DNA of 64,000 nt from Paraphaeosphaeria minitans (taxonomy: Eukaryota; Ascomycota; Dothideomycetes; Pleosporales; Didymosphaeriaceae): NCBI GenBank assembly GCA_015832175.1, contig WJXW01000017.1, positions 558,001 through 622,000 of the forward strand, written 5' to 3'. Positions 31,554 to 43,315 of this stretch are shown in pieces; position 1 is the first letter of the stretch; every line of letters begins with the position of its first letter. The notes beneath the pieces were generated by a model, which worked only from the letters and a program-made list of their open reading frames with translations, did no database searches and was not told where the DNA came from. A program made the translations under genes and the position numbers.

Positions 31554-32138
31554 AACAATCCACGCACGTCGCGTCCCAGGCAGCTCGACATCCCAGTCTA
31601 CGCCACCACATCCCGCCCCAACCCAGCAGCGAAGATCTCTTGCGCCTTGGACTCCCTCCTCGGCGATGATCCTCCCCTGCCCTACGGTACTTTCCTACAA
31701 TCGCCACGCCGGCATTCTCCAGACGTCGTCTCGTGGCAACCCGCAAATCCCTCGAAAAAAAAAGAGGCAAAGCTCCCTGGGACCCTTACCTACCGCCTCC
31801 CGCCTCCTCACGTGAAAGCTCCAAAGGATTCAAAACCGCACGGGCCACTCACGAAGTCCGTAGTCAGGTGCCGAAACCATTGGCCCTGGCGCCTGCGTTG
31901 CGACGTCTGCCGGGGGGAGGTAGCTGTGCCTGGCGAGTCAGGAGTGGAGGTGCGGCGCTGCGGAGGGATTACGGAGGCGGCTGGCTGTGGTTGTGGTTGC
32001 GGTCGCGGTTTGCGTGAACGTGAACGTGGGCTGCACGTGTGGCGATGCGAAGGGTGCTGGCGATGGATGCAAAGGAAGCGCCGTGGATTCCGCGAAGGAC
32101 AACTGAGGCTTTTTTTTGGTCGCGCTGCAGTGATGTGA
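31554..32138 (+). CDS. possible Cys-rich hypothetical protein, 5' end unknown
   Basis: The frame is open from 31554 after a TGA and shows GC-rich codon use like real genes here, unlike its surroundings. It lacks a usable ATG, so a first exon upstream would be required (ATGs at 31510-31516 are in other frames). The protein has RCDVCRGEV, then VRRCGG, a GCGCGCGRG run, and HVWRCEGCW, four CxxC-like pairs that could bind zinc. The N-terminal half has SLLGDDPPLPYGTF and a basic PSKKKEAK segment. I do not recognise a family. It could also be a relic or a chance frame. Confidence 0.28.
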   Translation, partial: NNPRTSRPRQLDIPVYATTSRPNPAAKISCALDSLLGDDPPLPYGTFLQSPRRHSPDVVSWQPANPSKKKEAKLPGTLTYRLPPPHVKAPKDSKPHGPLTKSVVRCRNHWPWRLRCDVCRGEVAVPGESGVEVRRCGGITEAAGCGCGCGRGLRERERGLHVWRCEGCWRWMQRKRRGFREGQLRLFFGRAAVM

Positions 32139-35100
32139 CAATGGCAGCATGTCGTCGTCTACCTAGCGCCATAGAGACATTCTGGCTCACGTGCCATGCT
32201 CTAAGAACGTAGTGGTTTGCGAGGCATGGGGTCCCACATGCTGCATGGTCTTGTCGAAGGATCCGGCGAGCGTGAGCTCGCGTAGATAGTTGTAGGTATG
32301 GTGCTTATGGTCAGCGCCGTAATAGGCACACGCGCTTCTCTGAATTGGCCTTCTGCAAGCACGCAGGATCTGACTGAATCCGTCTAGTATTATGGAGGCA
32401 TTTGCTTAGGTCGGACGATCGCTGCTGATATCATTTCGACTACGTCTGCACTTGGCATTAGTGATGCAGGCGCCTACACCTACTCCTCGGACATTGCGCA
32501 TGCTAGCGAAATTCGAGTTATGTCGGAAGATGGCATGCGTGTATTCGAATGGCTAGCTTCGCAGATGGCTACGTTCATGCTGTCATTGAGCCTTCTTTGC
32601 CTGTACGCGGCCCGTCTGCGTCCTGCCCTGTGATTAAAAAATTTCTTGCAGCCTCAAAGATCAGGCAGGAGGCAGGCGCTCTCGAATGGCTAGGTTCATC
32701 GGTAGTCTCGTTGTCGTCAAGGCGCACAGCGTCGCTTGCCGCCCATCCAGCAGAGCCGCCTTCGTTGCCTCGCCACTCATTTTTTTTGACAACGCCATCT
32801 CCGATCACCATTACATGCTTCAACACTGCCCATCTGGCACCAAATTAACATTCAGCCTGTGGCTCGAGGTTTCAGTCCCGTCCTTTCTTTGGTGCAATCT
32901 TAGCGAGCAGGGTTGCTGTAATCTGCACCGAAGCTATCCGCCGGGTTGCGGCTTGCTTCACGCCTAGGAACACATCCTCAACTGACTAAATGTACGGTGA
33001 GATGCGGTTCATTCACGTGCATTCGGCCCCAGAGGTGTCCACCATTCACACCGGAAAGACGGATGCTGGAAAATGCCGTCTGCTAACAACACGGCCAAAT
33101 CCGGCAGATGTTCTGATCACGATTTATCGCCCCAATCATGCAGATAGCCCCAGGTCTTACCTAGTGTGTGTCTTGCAAGACTCTGCGCTCGAGCGACCAA
33201 GGTGGAGGCCGCGATGGTACCTCAGGCCGTCTCTTCGTCTGACTCGCACGACTGCCATACAACCACCAGCTGTACACGTGTAGACATCCAAAATAGATAC
33301 TCACGTGATGTCATTGCTGTTCCGGACTGTCACTTTGATGCCGGTCAGTCGATGCTGCGGGTCTCGTCTCCACCACCAACCCTCCCGCTCGGGGAGTCGG
33401 AAGGCGGGCGGAACAAAAACCTACCAAGATTTGAACGAACAACGTGCAGGCCGTGATGCTATGGTAGCTAGACTACCCGCACTTGATACGAGCGAGGCAC
33501 TCTTCATCGACCCCGCATCGTGCGCGCTCCCGTAGGTACAGCCTTGTCGTAAAAATGGGAGCTTCCATGATCCAGCACCTATCCACCAAAAATAGGCTCC
33601 CGAAGTGGGGATTGACGGCGATGGGTGCGATTCGGGTATTCCTGGAAGGTTCGGGTGCGTAGCGTGGTAGGGGTAAGATAAGGGTGATCGGACCTCTGCG
33701 TGGTTTTCAGCAAGAGAAAAGCAGCAGGATGCTTAAGGTGCGGTCATACGTTTAATATACGCGAGCTTGTTCGACGAGGGATGCTTGAGCACCCCGCAAA
33801 GTGGGCTATGTCTCAACGTCTCCGCCACCACTAATATCCCCAAAGCGGATGTTAGGTTACAACGTTAGGCCGCAAATGGAGGCGATTGGGTTACTTTGAA
33901 TGCTTGCTGGGGAGGTAAATAGCCTGTGTTTCAGGTCGGCGGTGAAGGCCCGTGACGGTAGCGTGAAGGCATAGCAAACGATCCCCAGGGAGCTACCTAA
34001 CCGAGGGGTTTTGCGTCAGGCCATCAACATTCACCTTGAAAAAGGAACGACTGCATTGCATCTGCAAATAAGGAGTAGGCGCTATGTGTAGATGGCGTCT
34101 CTGGCAGGAAACAAGGTGCCATGAAAGAGTTGCGACAAGGGCAGTCGATGGTGGCTGGCCCGATCCTTCGGGCGAGTTGGCTGGGTCAATATTAGAGAAT
34201 GGTTGACACACGGACGCAATGGTGCGGAAGCGGTGGAGACGTTCGCATCCAGCCCTTTTGTTTCTCTTATCTGAGCACACTCCTTGATATGGTTCGTTGT
34301 TAGCCGTTGGAAGGATGCGATTGCCACTGCGTTGATCCACATCCCCGACCGTCGAGTTTCACAGCGAGCGTTTCAAAGCACCACGCTGCTGCTCCGTGGA
34401 CCGAGATGCAGGTATGGAATGTCGTCGGCGGCGACGCCCATATGGCCTGCACTGCCATCACAATCAATAAAGTCGCCCGAGGTCTGATTGGTAGAGAGGT
34501 ACGCCTTCTAAGCTTATCCCCTAAACCCCCATATCTGTGGCCAGATATGGTAAGCGTACAGTAGTTCGACTGATGAGAAATCCTACTCGCTGACAATTAT
34601 CCCGAGAAAAGACCCGGGGCAAGTTTTTTGCGCTCCCTTCCGAGACAGGCAGGCTCCTAGAGCAACTGGGGGCCAAGTTTGTAGGTAGCTCTCCAGTGAT
34701 CATCGGCCAGCGGGCGAATTGTTAGTAAATGCATCAGCTCCATCAACCAGTACCTGTTCGTTTGTTCTGTATCTCACCCAAGCAGCCAAATGAAAAGGAT
34801 TTTCCACCTTCATCCAGCCTAACGATATCCGCTGATAGATTTAGCAGCACACAAGGCGACCGCAAGCGATCTTTGCGGGCGCTTTTTCCGAATGAAGACA
34901 CCTTCAGGGTGATTGTGGCCTTTTGGGAAGTACCACTGGCCACGATGCTGTGTCACCCTACGGGATGCTGTCAGAGGCTGGATACAGACAGACCAGGGGC
35001 ACAGCAAGGCTGGCCTAGGATTGAGGCAAAGGCATACGGCCGCCCATACATTTGCGACAATAACAATACCTCTGCAAGAGGTATTACAAGCTGGCATGAA

Positions 35101-37056
35101 AAGGATTGGGCCCGCAGCGAGCTGCAGGTACGCGGCCCTTCGTGGGCCTGATTCTTCCGTCCTCGTGGCCGGAGCAAATGATTGTTTCAAGATAGCCAGT
35201 TCTGGGCCTCGGGGTCGTTCTAGTCTATGCCTTGCGCATGTGGGCATATTGCTGGACTTGCGGCAGGAGCACTTGCCTGGGAAATGACCAAATTAGCCTT
35301 GACGCGGTTTGTTATACGCAGTGGGCGTACGCTACTCCGAGCGCCGCCCACCGTTGAAGGTGGTGCATTGCTAGTTCACTCGTTGGTGCTGTAACGTGCC
35401 GTCATCTAGCAACCAATCGTCGGACTACGGCTGCGATGTCGAATATTTCCGGTGTGCATACAAATTTACATGATATGGGGGGCGGGGGGGAGTAGGAGCC
35501 CTTGAATCGACATTTCTTGCTAGCAGAGCCGACCGTTCCTTGGACCTGTTTTCCAGGCTGCTGTGAGATCCAGACTGAGAGATGGACAGCCTTTTGCCCG
35601 TTCTGGTACAAGACTCATCCCACGAATCTGCAGTGTGGGGGCAGCGTTTCTCGCTTGTCGGGTGGAGCTGCCGGGCGAGGCAGACTGTTCAGTGCTGGCT
35701 TGAGAGCTCCCAGGAACCAGCAGCCCCAGGAAATCGCTGGGCTGTACAACAGGTCGATGGTGATCTGTCGTGCTTGGGCGGGCGCCAAAGAGTACCCGAG
35801 GATGCAGTGAATGGGCCACCGTGGTCGGCTAAGCTGACCGCTGCGTTCTCTGTGCTTCGCCTCTGAGCGGCTAGGTACAGGCCAAAAATAAGTCCAAAAC
35901 AGGAGGCTCGACGCCGATTCTCACCTCACAGCACGCAGGTACCGCACGTGTCACACTGGCTAGCGTCTCACCACACAATGGCATGGAGAAGACGGGAGCA
36001 GCGCCTGGCCTGTGAAGAAGGTTAAGACGACCGTTCCTAGAAGTTGAGGCGCACAGTGCTGTCAAGTTTCGGGGACTAAAGCGGGAACCAAGAGTTTAGC
36101 CAGAGGCTGGACGGTGGCGAGGGCCATGTCGTTGCACTCGCACGGAACAGGGCTAGGTAGCGCATCCCTCGAGATCTTGCGATATGATCGTGGAGCGCTG
36201 GTCGCGCGGCACTGGCTGTGGATCGAGGCAGTGGGCGCTGATGTCGTCAGGATGGAGCGTGCCCAAATCCGGACCTCGTGGTGGGGATGGTGGTGGTGGT
36301 GGTTGGGAGCTTGAGAGGGGGCATGTCGCAGGCTCCCGAGAGCGTGAATGCATCCCAGGGGAGCGGCCTCCGGGAGCGCGGGGGCAGATGCACGCGTGCT
36401 CAGGCAGAACGGCCGTCTCAGACATAGTTGTGCCCTGGAAGCGTGCTGCAACGCGACGTACAACTCCGTACCATATCTACCTGCACGGCGTACAGCCAGC
36501 CTTGCGGTGCATATGTCGTGCAGCCTCGCTCTCGACGCTCGTGTTCTGGCAAGAAGGGCATCGCGCCGGGGTTCGCAAAGTGGACGCACCCCTGTCGAGA
36601 GAGGAACGCGCCGTCAGCACGCTCCCTTGCTAGATGATCCACTCTCACTGGACTACGGCTGAGCCCAGCTGCCCAAAGCGGAGTGAACGTGGGCCTCTGT
36701 GCATCAGCGTAAAGGGTGGCCATGGCGTAAACTAGTGTGTGAAGAGGCAGGCGTCCGAGGCTCCAAGTGCCAAACCAATATCGATGCGTACATGATCTTG
36801 TCCCAAAGGAGGCATCACGAAGGCTGGGGGCTCTCTTACCTGGCAAACGTGCTGGCATGGGTGCGAGCATGGGCGTAGGCGCTCTAGGGTCGACAAGCCC
36901 CAAGGTCTGACACCACGCTGGCGCTGCCCCCAGGTAGGATGGATACATAAGGTCCGTCCGTCTCAGGAGGGGAATGAGCTTCTCGAACATACCCCCTCGA
37001 TCGACACTTCTGACCTAAGGGATCGTCAGCCCAGTCTCATACCATCCACCGTCAGA
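32139..37056. other. 4.9-kb gene-poor stretch
   Basis: No frame here shows a recognisable domain, a signal peptide followed by a plausible body, or a splice structure. The longest is a minus-strand frame at 36418-36990 (190 codons), overlapped by plus-strand frames of similar size, which suggests chance openness in GC-rich DNA. A T-loop-like GTTCAAATC lies on the minus strand near 33430 but does not fold as a tRNA. The last few hundred bases must contain the promoter of the AflR-like gene. Decayed transposon sequence is possible but I cannot identify any. Confidence 0.4.
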
Positions 37057-38475
37057 ATGAACACCATGGAGTTCAAACAACAGACCCCGGAGTGGCAGCC
37101 TCCGCTGACCCCCCGCCAACCCATTCCCCCCACATCTACTCCTCGCCCGGCGACTACCACACCCAAGTCTGCCGGCGACCGGAGACCAAAGCTGCGAGCT
37201 TCGTGCGATGCTTGTGCAGCTTCCAAGGTCAAGTGCAGCAAGGAGCACCCCATCTGCGGTCGATGCAGGGCCAATGGCTCGCAGTGCATCTACGGTGTGT
37301 CGAGGAAGCACGGCAAACCTGGACGTACACGGAAGAGGAACCCAGACGGCACGCCCTTCATAAAGGCTTCGAAGCAGCGTCCCTCGCCCGACGGCAGCGA
37401 GTTCAGCAAGTTCAGGGTCCGACCCGAGCCCATCATCTCCTCTCGCGAAGCCACTCCTTCTTCCAACTGGTCACCCACGCCCAGCTGGCCAGCAACGCCA
37501 GAGTTCGAGTTCGAGATGACTCCAGAGCCCTTCTACCTGGAGCCATCACCCGACTTCAACTACATGGGTGACATGCCAGCTTACATGCCGCTCCAAGCCC
37601 AATTCGAATCTTTCCAGCCGATTCAGTCGGAGCTTACCTTCATCGACCCATTTGCGCGTAAGCAATCGGTCAGGCTCGATCTGCCCGACATCCAGGCAAT
37701 CCGCGACTTCGTCACCGTCGACATGGTGAACACGGTGAACCCCATGGAGGTGCCCTTCCCTGGCAGCATGCCAGTGGACAACGGCTTCCTGCCTCCGTCC
37801 AACACTGTCTCGCCTCACAGCCCCAAGAGCACTCCCTCTTACAGCCAGAACCCCCTTCGCTTCAGCATCTCCATGCCCACGCAGCACTGCTGCTACACGC
37901 TCGCATACCAGACGCTCGAGAGCCTGCGCATCATCAACCCGCAGAACTCTACCAACGTCGAGCTCAAGAGCCTTGACTCGGTCCTCTCCATCACCAAGGA
38001 GGCCGTCACCAACGTGCTGCAGCTCCTCAACTGCCCCTGCTCTTCCGACCCGCACCTCGCGATGCTCTACGCTAGCATCACCTCCAAGATCTTGACCTGG
38101 TACCAGATCGCCGCGGGTGTCCAGCCCACCGTCCCCTCGACGCCGCCCTCGCTTAGCGCTGCATCCTCACCCTCCTCTTCCGTCTTCTCTTCTCCGCTCT
38201 CGACCCCCTCATCCGAGAACACGACATTCAACATTTGTGTCCAGCCCATCACGATTGGACTGTTCGAGTTCGACGAGGACATGCAGCAGACGCTGCGCCG
38301 GCAGGTGGTGCTCCGCGAGCTGCGCAAGTGCGGCACGCTCGTCGAGGCGCTGGCCAACTGGCACAGCCCCCAGAAGAACACCCAGGACGGGTACCTGTAC
38401 GATGTGCTGGGCGCCTGGCTCAAGACGGAGCTCTACAAGACGCTGCGCGAGGTCGAGGGCGAGCAGATGCTTTAA
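37057..38475 (+). CDS. AflR-type Zn2Cys6 transcription factor
   Basis: Single exon, 472 aa. A second ATG lies four codons in. The zinc cluster has cysteines 50, 53, 60, 67, 70 and 77 in canonical spacing (SCDACAASKVKC, then HPICGRCRANGSQC), followed by a basic linker with SRKHGKPGRTRKR, as in AflR-like proteins. The C-terminal half carries the AflR-family domain: CCYTLAYQTLESLRII near 280, ITKEAVTNVLQLLNCPC, ASITSKILTWYQIAAG, and near the end LRELRKCGTLVEALANW. AflR itself activates aflatoxin/sterigmatocystin genes by binding TCG-N5-CGA, but many AflR-domain proteins control other pathways. No polyketide synthase or other secondary-metabolite core gene is visible in this window, so its targets are unknown. 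A CTGTTG microsatellite follows the stop codon. Confidence 0.88.
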   Translation: MNTMEFKQQTPEWQPPLTPRQPIPPTSTPRPATTTPKSAGDRRPKLRASCDACAASKVKCSKEHPICGRCRANGSQCIYGVSRKHGKPGRTRKRNPDGTPFIKASKQRPSPDGSEFSKFRVRPEPIISSREATPSSNWSPTPSWPATPEFEFEMTPEPFYLEPSPDFNYMGDMPAYMPLQAQFESFQPIQSELTFIDPFARKQSVRLDLPDIQAIRDFVTVDMVNTVNPMEVPFPGSMPVDNGFLPPSNTVSPHSPKSTPSYSQNPLRFSISMPTQHCCYTLAYQTLESLRIINPQNSTNVELKSLDSVLSITKEAVTNVLQLLNCPCSSDPHLAMLYASITSKILTWYQIAAGVQPTVPSTPPSLSAASSPSSSVFSSPLSTPSSENTTFNICVQPITIGLFEFDEDMQQTLRRQVVLRELRKCGTLVEALANWHSPQKNTQDGYLYDVLGAWLKTELYKTLREVEGEQML

Positions 38476-38541
38476 GCTGCATTCAACACCCATTCTGCCA
38501 TGGGGCAGGCTGCACCTGCCGTAGAATTCTTTCGCTTCGCG

Positions 38542-38577
38542 CACTCGGCTGTTGCTGTTGCTGTTGCTGTTGCTGTT
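38542..38577. repeat. CTGTTG microsatellite in 3' flank
   Basis: Five to six GTTGCT hexamers immediately followed by a T-rich run (to about 38596). Lies about 70 bp after the AflR-type stop codon, probably in the 3' UTR. Confidence 0.75.
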
Positions 38578-39001
38578 CTTTTCTTTTTTTTTCTATTGTT
38601 CCTGTTCTGTTTCATTATGTTCTGTTCTGTACTCTTCTCTTCTCACACACGTGAGCGGCATTGTTTGCATTTGCATTAGCGGTTTTATCTTGGTTTCTCT
38701 TCTGCATGGCTTCGGCCGGGTTTGGGTTCGTGCTTGATACCCTTTTTCATTGTTGGAATTTATACCTACATGCCGGCGACGCGCCTTCTGCTCGCTCCGG
38801 CGCTCCGCTCGCTACCTACATAACGACGGGCTGGTTGGATTGCATCATAACGGCGTTATTTGAACGAACAAAAGGGTTCGGTTATGAGGAGGACTTGCCT
38901 ATTCTGTAGATATGTAGCTATGTAGATATATGAACAATCGACTATATATAGAAATTGTTTTTCTGTGTGCGCTGTAGGTGGGACTGGTGTACCTACCGTG
39001 G

Positions 39002-39062
39002 GTACCTACGTAAGCACTTCTTAGTAAGCACTACCTACCGTACGGTGCCGGTACGTAGGTAC
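39002..39062. repeat. 10-bp inverted repeat next to gene 3' ends
   Basis: GTACCTACGT at 39002-39011 is the exact reverse complement of ACGTAGGTAC at 39053-39062, with a 41-bp loop that itself contains TAAGCACT twice and further CTACC/GGTA inverted pieces. It ends 3 bp before the end of the minus-strand gene, between two convergent genes. Confidence 0.65.
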
Positions 39063-39065
39063 ACT

Positions 39066-40122
39066 TCACTCTCCCCGGGGCGCCTTTCCACCGACATGCC
39101 TTCGTGACATCCTCTTCGCCAGCCACACTCTGCAAATCTTTTGGCAACCGCTCAGGATCCGCGAGTACGCTTCCCACTGCATCTGCCACTCTGCTTCTTC
39201 CGCCTTCATCAGCTCGTCAATACTTTTCCCATTTACCTCCATTCCAGCTCGTGTGCTGCTTGACGAATCCCTCTGGCGAGGCCCATCGTCCAGGCTTGTA
39301 ACACGTCTCACTGCGAGCAAATCTCGTTATAGCACGGTATGTATCGCTTGGGCGGTGGGGCTCCGGCATCGGCTGCTTGCAAAGAGCGGGTGAAAAAGGA
39401 TGCGCAACGATGCGGGAGTGGTCTGAAGAGACCGTCGCAAAGTCATCAAGCTTGACGCGTTTGGTGCTCGATTCCTGCATCGAATCATCGTCGCTGGCAG
39501 AGCGCATGCGCTTCAGACACGGCCGCATGCCCGCCGCAGCAACCCGCGTGGAAGTGTCTTGAACACCGGACTGAGGCGACTTTGTCCCTGTGACCGAAAC
39601 TTCCTTCTGTTCCTCCTCTTCGATCTCCACCTTAGTTGCCTTCACCGCCGGAATACCCTCCTTGACCTCTTCAGTCTTCGCAGCCGCTTTTCTCCCCTCC
39701 TCTGCACACACATCTACCAATCTCTTCGCGTCCTCCCACACACCCATCAATCTCCTCGCTTCCCTCCTCTCAGCCCCAGTCCCCCTCCACCCCTCATAGA
39801 TCTCCTTTAACAGGCCCGCAACCTGCCACCCATGCATGTTTGCCCTGTTCCAGTGATCAATCAACCACTTATGCGTCGTCCTGTCATCCATCTCTTTGGA
39901 CACGAACATGCCACCACGCTCCCTATTCCCCTTTCGGCTGCTGCGGAGAGTGCGGATGATGGCATTGATGAGGCACGCCGGGCAGGTCTTCTGGTCGGGG
40001 AGTTCCGCGAAGAGGGTATGAAAGGCTAGGGAGACGGCATGCTTGCAGGGGGTGAAGTGTCTCTATTCGAGCTTTTTCTTGATGAAATGGCGCCTTTTGT
40101 GGTTTTCGCGTTGGTGAGACAT
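39066..40122 (-). CDS. hypothetical protein with in-frame amber codon
   Basis: Minus-strand frame from an ATG at 40122 (context CACCATG) to 39237, then a 46-bp intron (donor GTAAAT, acceptor AAGCAG) and exon 39190-39066; about 337 codons. Codon 20 is TAG (40065-40063), directly after HFIKKKLE. Beyond it the same frame continues in a coding-looking way: CKHAVSLAFHTLF, then CPACLINAIIR, a possible zinc-binding Cys set, and HKWLIDHWNRANMHGWQVAGLL. The middle is Lys/Glu-rich; the end (YSRILSGCQKICRVWLAKRM) is helical. No ATG occurs between the TAG and 39909 in this frame, so a shorter product would lose the Cys block. Either the gene is broken, the base is wrong, or an upstream exon splices at the TAG. 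Family unknown. Confidence 0.5.
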
Positions 40123-40680
40123 GGTGGGTTCTGGGTTGACTTGGTGAATGGAGCGTGTAGAGATGATATAAATGAGGCTGCGGAGACACTCGCGGTGGAA
40201 AAATGAAGAGAGGTACTGAAGCGAGCGGATATCTGGGCGAGGAAAGTCTGCTATCGTCCCTGGTGTGCGAGGGTATTCTGGGATGACTTGAGTGGACTTG
40301 ATGACTGAAGCAAAAGCGCAAATTCAAAGAGGTAGTTGTATTTTATCGCAGATAGGAGTCAGACACGATGCGGTGCAGATTGTCTCAATTTACATTCAGG
40401 GAGCAAGGCCAATTCCGGTACACTAACCTATGCGGTACATGTTACCACGAGGTCTACGTGACTGAACCCCGTCTTCAGTCCTCAACGGTCCACAGTCCAG
40501 TCTCAGGTTTTCGCCTGACTTAAAGCCGAACGGACTCAACCTGTCTCTCCTCAACCACGAATGGTAGCTGTCGCTACCATGAAACTTTGTCCAACACGAA
40601 ATACGCGACCAAAACAAAAAGCGTCATTTGATATCATAGATATCACATCTATGGACAGTTCCGATTCAGGAAGATACTCT

Positions 40681-43258
40681 TTACTCCATTTTCCCACGTG
40701 TGCCCTCCTCACTAGTAGTAGTCTCGGAGTCCACCACTGCCAACCTTCCATCCGCACCTGCAATCGCGCTTTCCACCGCAGCCTGTACGTCCACGTGGAA
40801 GAACGGCCTGTTTTGCCCATGCACTGTGCTGAGCTTCCCTGCGAAACCAATTGGCCCGCCTATTTGTCCAATGTGGTCGGCGGCCTCAACATCAGGGTGC
40901 TTGGGATCGCGTGCCGGGGGCTTCGACACATCCAGCGACGCAAAGCTGTACACGGGATTCCAGTGGTGCGAGCGACGGGCATTGAAGCGCTCAGAGTCAA
41001 CATAGCCAAACCCAGCGGTGGTGAGGGCGCGCTTCGTCCAGCGGCTGTTGATGGACGCGAAATGCCACTCAACGGGCTCAGGGTGCGCGTATCGATCGAG
41101 CTGGTTGCGAACGTCGATGAGACCCTGGACTGAAGTCACGTCGATGTGGTTCACAGCTGAGAAATCCAGAACGATAGCGCGCAACACGGGTCGATGGTCG
41201 TCAGTCTTGACCTGTTGGCCACGGCGTGGCCCAGGATCGTTCCAAGGTCTGTCGCCAAGTTTGGAGTAGCGGTCGAGGATACCGGGCCGCGTTACGTGTT
41301 GAGCCTGGGCGACCAGCTCGTCCATGTAGCCTTGCTGGTTGAGGTAAGAAAATGCTTCCGTGAACCGGAAGATGACGATGCCAGGGTATGGTGACTCGGG
41401 CTCGATCTGAGGGTTGCTGCCATCTTTGTGGTTGATTGGCAAATAGGCTTCGCGGACGCTAGGAACAGAGCCATCGTTCTCCTTATTGGCGATGGTATCG
41501 GGCGTGGCGCGGTAGATTCGCACCTTTCCAAGCACGGCGCCATGTGTGAAAAGCTGCCGCCATAGCAGGAGCGCAAATGACGCCGCAATAGTAACGTATA
41601 TGCCGTTTTCGATGTTGGTGAAGACGGTCACGAAGACACCAGCAAAAAAGATGACCACTTCCAGTGGCGAAGTCTCCCAGAATTGGTAGACGACGTTGGG
41701 TGGGGTGATGAGATCGCCGACCGCATGAATGATGACAGCAGAAAGTCCTGCGCTAGGGATGTAGAAGAAAACAGCAGTGAGGGCGTACAGAGCGAGCAGG
41801 ACGATTACCGCGGTGAAGATCCCTGCGAGAGGCGTGCGGACGCCTGCCTTCGATTTGATTGCCGTACGCGAGAACGAGCCTGTAGCTGGGTATGCGCCCT
41901 GTCATCGGTTAGATTTGTAGTGAAATGCTTGAAAGGCATCATGCTCACCAGGAATGGGCCGATCAAGTTTGTGAAGCCGACTGCAACGAGCTCCTGTGAT
42001 GGGTTGATCACATAGTTGTTGATCCTGCCAAAACTCTTCGAGATTGCGATGTGTTCCAGGATCAAGACGATGATAGTGACGGGTAGATCAGGAGCGATGG
42101 CGGTAAGTACCTCCTTGTTGATCGTCGGGGCTCCGGCATGTTGGAACCCTGTCAATGTTAGCATGGAGATTCACCAGTAGAGCGTATACTTACCTCTAGG
42201 CACTCTGCCCAAAATCTTGAACTTGGCTTTCTTCGCATCCCCTTTGACGTTTCGGTTGGCGAGCCAGCTGATCAGGATATACAGCAAGATTACAAAGGCC
42301 ATTCGCAGGGTGCTGATGAAGAACCAGAGCTTTTTTCGATGTGGCTGCTTCTTTGTCATCCAGCTGCAGAATATACGGATCCCATAGAGCATCGTCAAGG
42401 CCGACAGCCCTATCGCTGCGTCAAGCTTTGTTCTTGGAAGTCCTTTGAGGGTATTGATGATGACTAGGTATGTAGCACCGCGGGTGTTGACTCCGGTGAT
42501 GCCCATGAGACCGGGAACTTGGCCGGCTCCTATACTGATGGCCGCACCCGTCATGAACGAGGTAATAGCGACCAAAGGAATAAGTTCGACTATGCGACCG
42601 AATCGAGTGAGACCGATGAAGAGAAGCACGGCTCCAGCGATGATCGCAAGGGCTCTTGCGACGGTTTCGGCCGGGAGATCAGGATTTGTCTCTTGCACTC
42701 GAATAACAATGTTACCGACAATGGTTGACATAACAGCAACAGTCTGCAACACGTTAGCAATATGCCTTCGATCATGATGCAGTAGACTCAGTAGACTTAC
42801 GCCAATGGTGATATCTTTCGATGTTGCGAAAGCCCAGTAAAGCAAGAATCCGACGAAAGACGTGTAGAGGCCATATTCAGGTGGCAGTTTTGCCAGCAGC
42901 GCATAGGCCATGCCTTGAGGTATGACCACAAACCCCACAGTCACTCCAGCAATAACATCTCCCAGAAGCCACGTTGCGTTGTAATGGAAGATCCAATCCC
43001 AGAATGGAAACAAGCTCCTCAGGTATCGTTGAAAGGCAGAGGCCGATGGCTTGAATTGAGAGAGGTACTCAATGGCAGTTGGTTCCTTTTCAACATCTGC
43101 ATAACATCAGCGTTGCACTTTTGGAGCAGGTACAAGTACTTACAAGTCTCTACCGACGATACGGAAGCTCCCGAAGAGTGAAGCGGCTCTTCCTTGCGGT
43201 AATCGACATTGATACCAAGCACCTTGGCCGCGCTGCGACCTAGCAAATTGCCTTTCAT
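40681..43258 (-). CDS. sulfate permease, SulP/SLC26 family
   Basis: Five exons: 43258-43144, 43096-42801, 42743-42194, 42148-41949, 41898-40681; all introns 45-57 bp, GT..AG, in phase; 792 aa. A cytosolic N-terminus is followed by the SulP membrane region starting near residue 75 (FPFWDWIFHYN, GVTVGFVVIPQGMAYALLA, GLYTSF), with a highly conserved LEHIAISKSFGR segment and GAYPATGSFSRTAI. A C-terminal STAS domain (about 540-760) contains AIVLDFSAVNHIDVTSVQGL. Fungal members (yeast Sul1/Sul2, Neurospora Cys-14) take up sulfate at the plasma membrane by proton symport and are usually induced under sulfur limitation. Length and exon pattern are normal and I see no defect. A TATATATA element lies about 50 bp upstream. 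Confidence 0.94.
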
Positions 43259-43305
43259 GTTTTCTGCAAGATGTGAGGTTGTCCTACCGTAGCCCTGGGA
43301 CGCCC

Positions 43306-43315
43306 TGTATATATA
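43306..43315 (-). promoter_or_regulatory. TATA-like element of the sulfate permease gene
   Basis: GTATATATAC on the minus strand about 50 bp before the ATG at 43258. Sequence and position only. Confidence 0.4.

Noticed and set aside
33425..33490. tRNA-like segment on the minus strand (GTTCAAATC T-loop, A/B-box-like bases)
   Set aside because: The T-stem does not pair and no anticodon or acceptor stem can be formed; at most a decayed tRNA copy.
36418..36990. 190-codon minus-strand frame upstream of the AflR-type gene
   Set aside because: Overlapped by similar-sized frames on the other strand, no domain, signal or splice structure.
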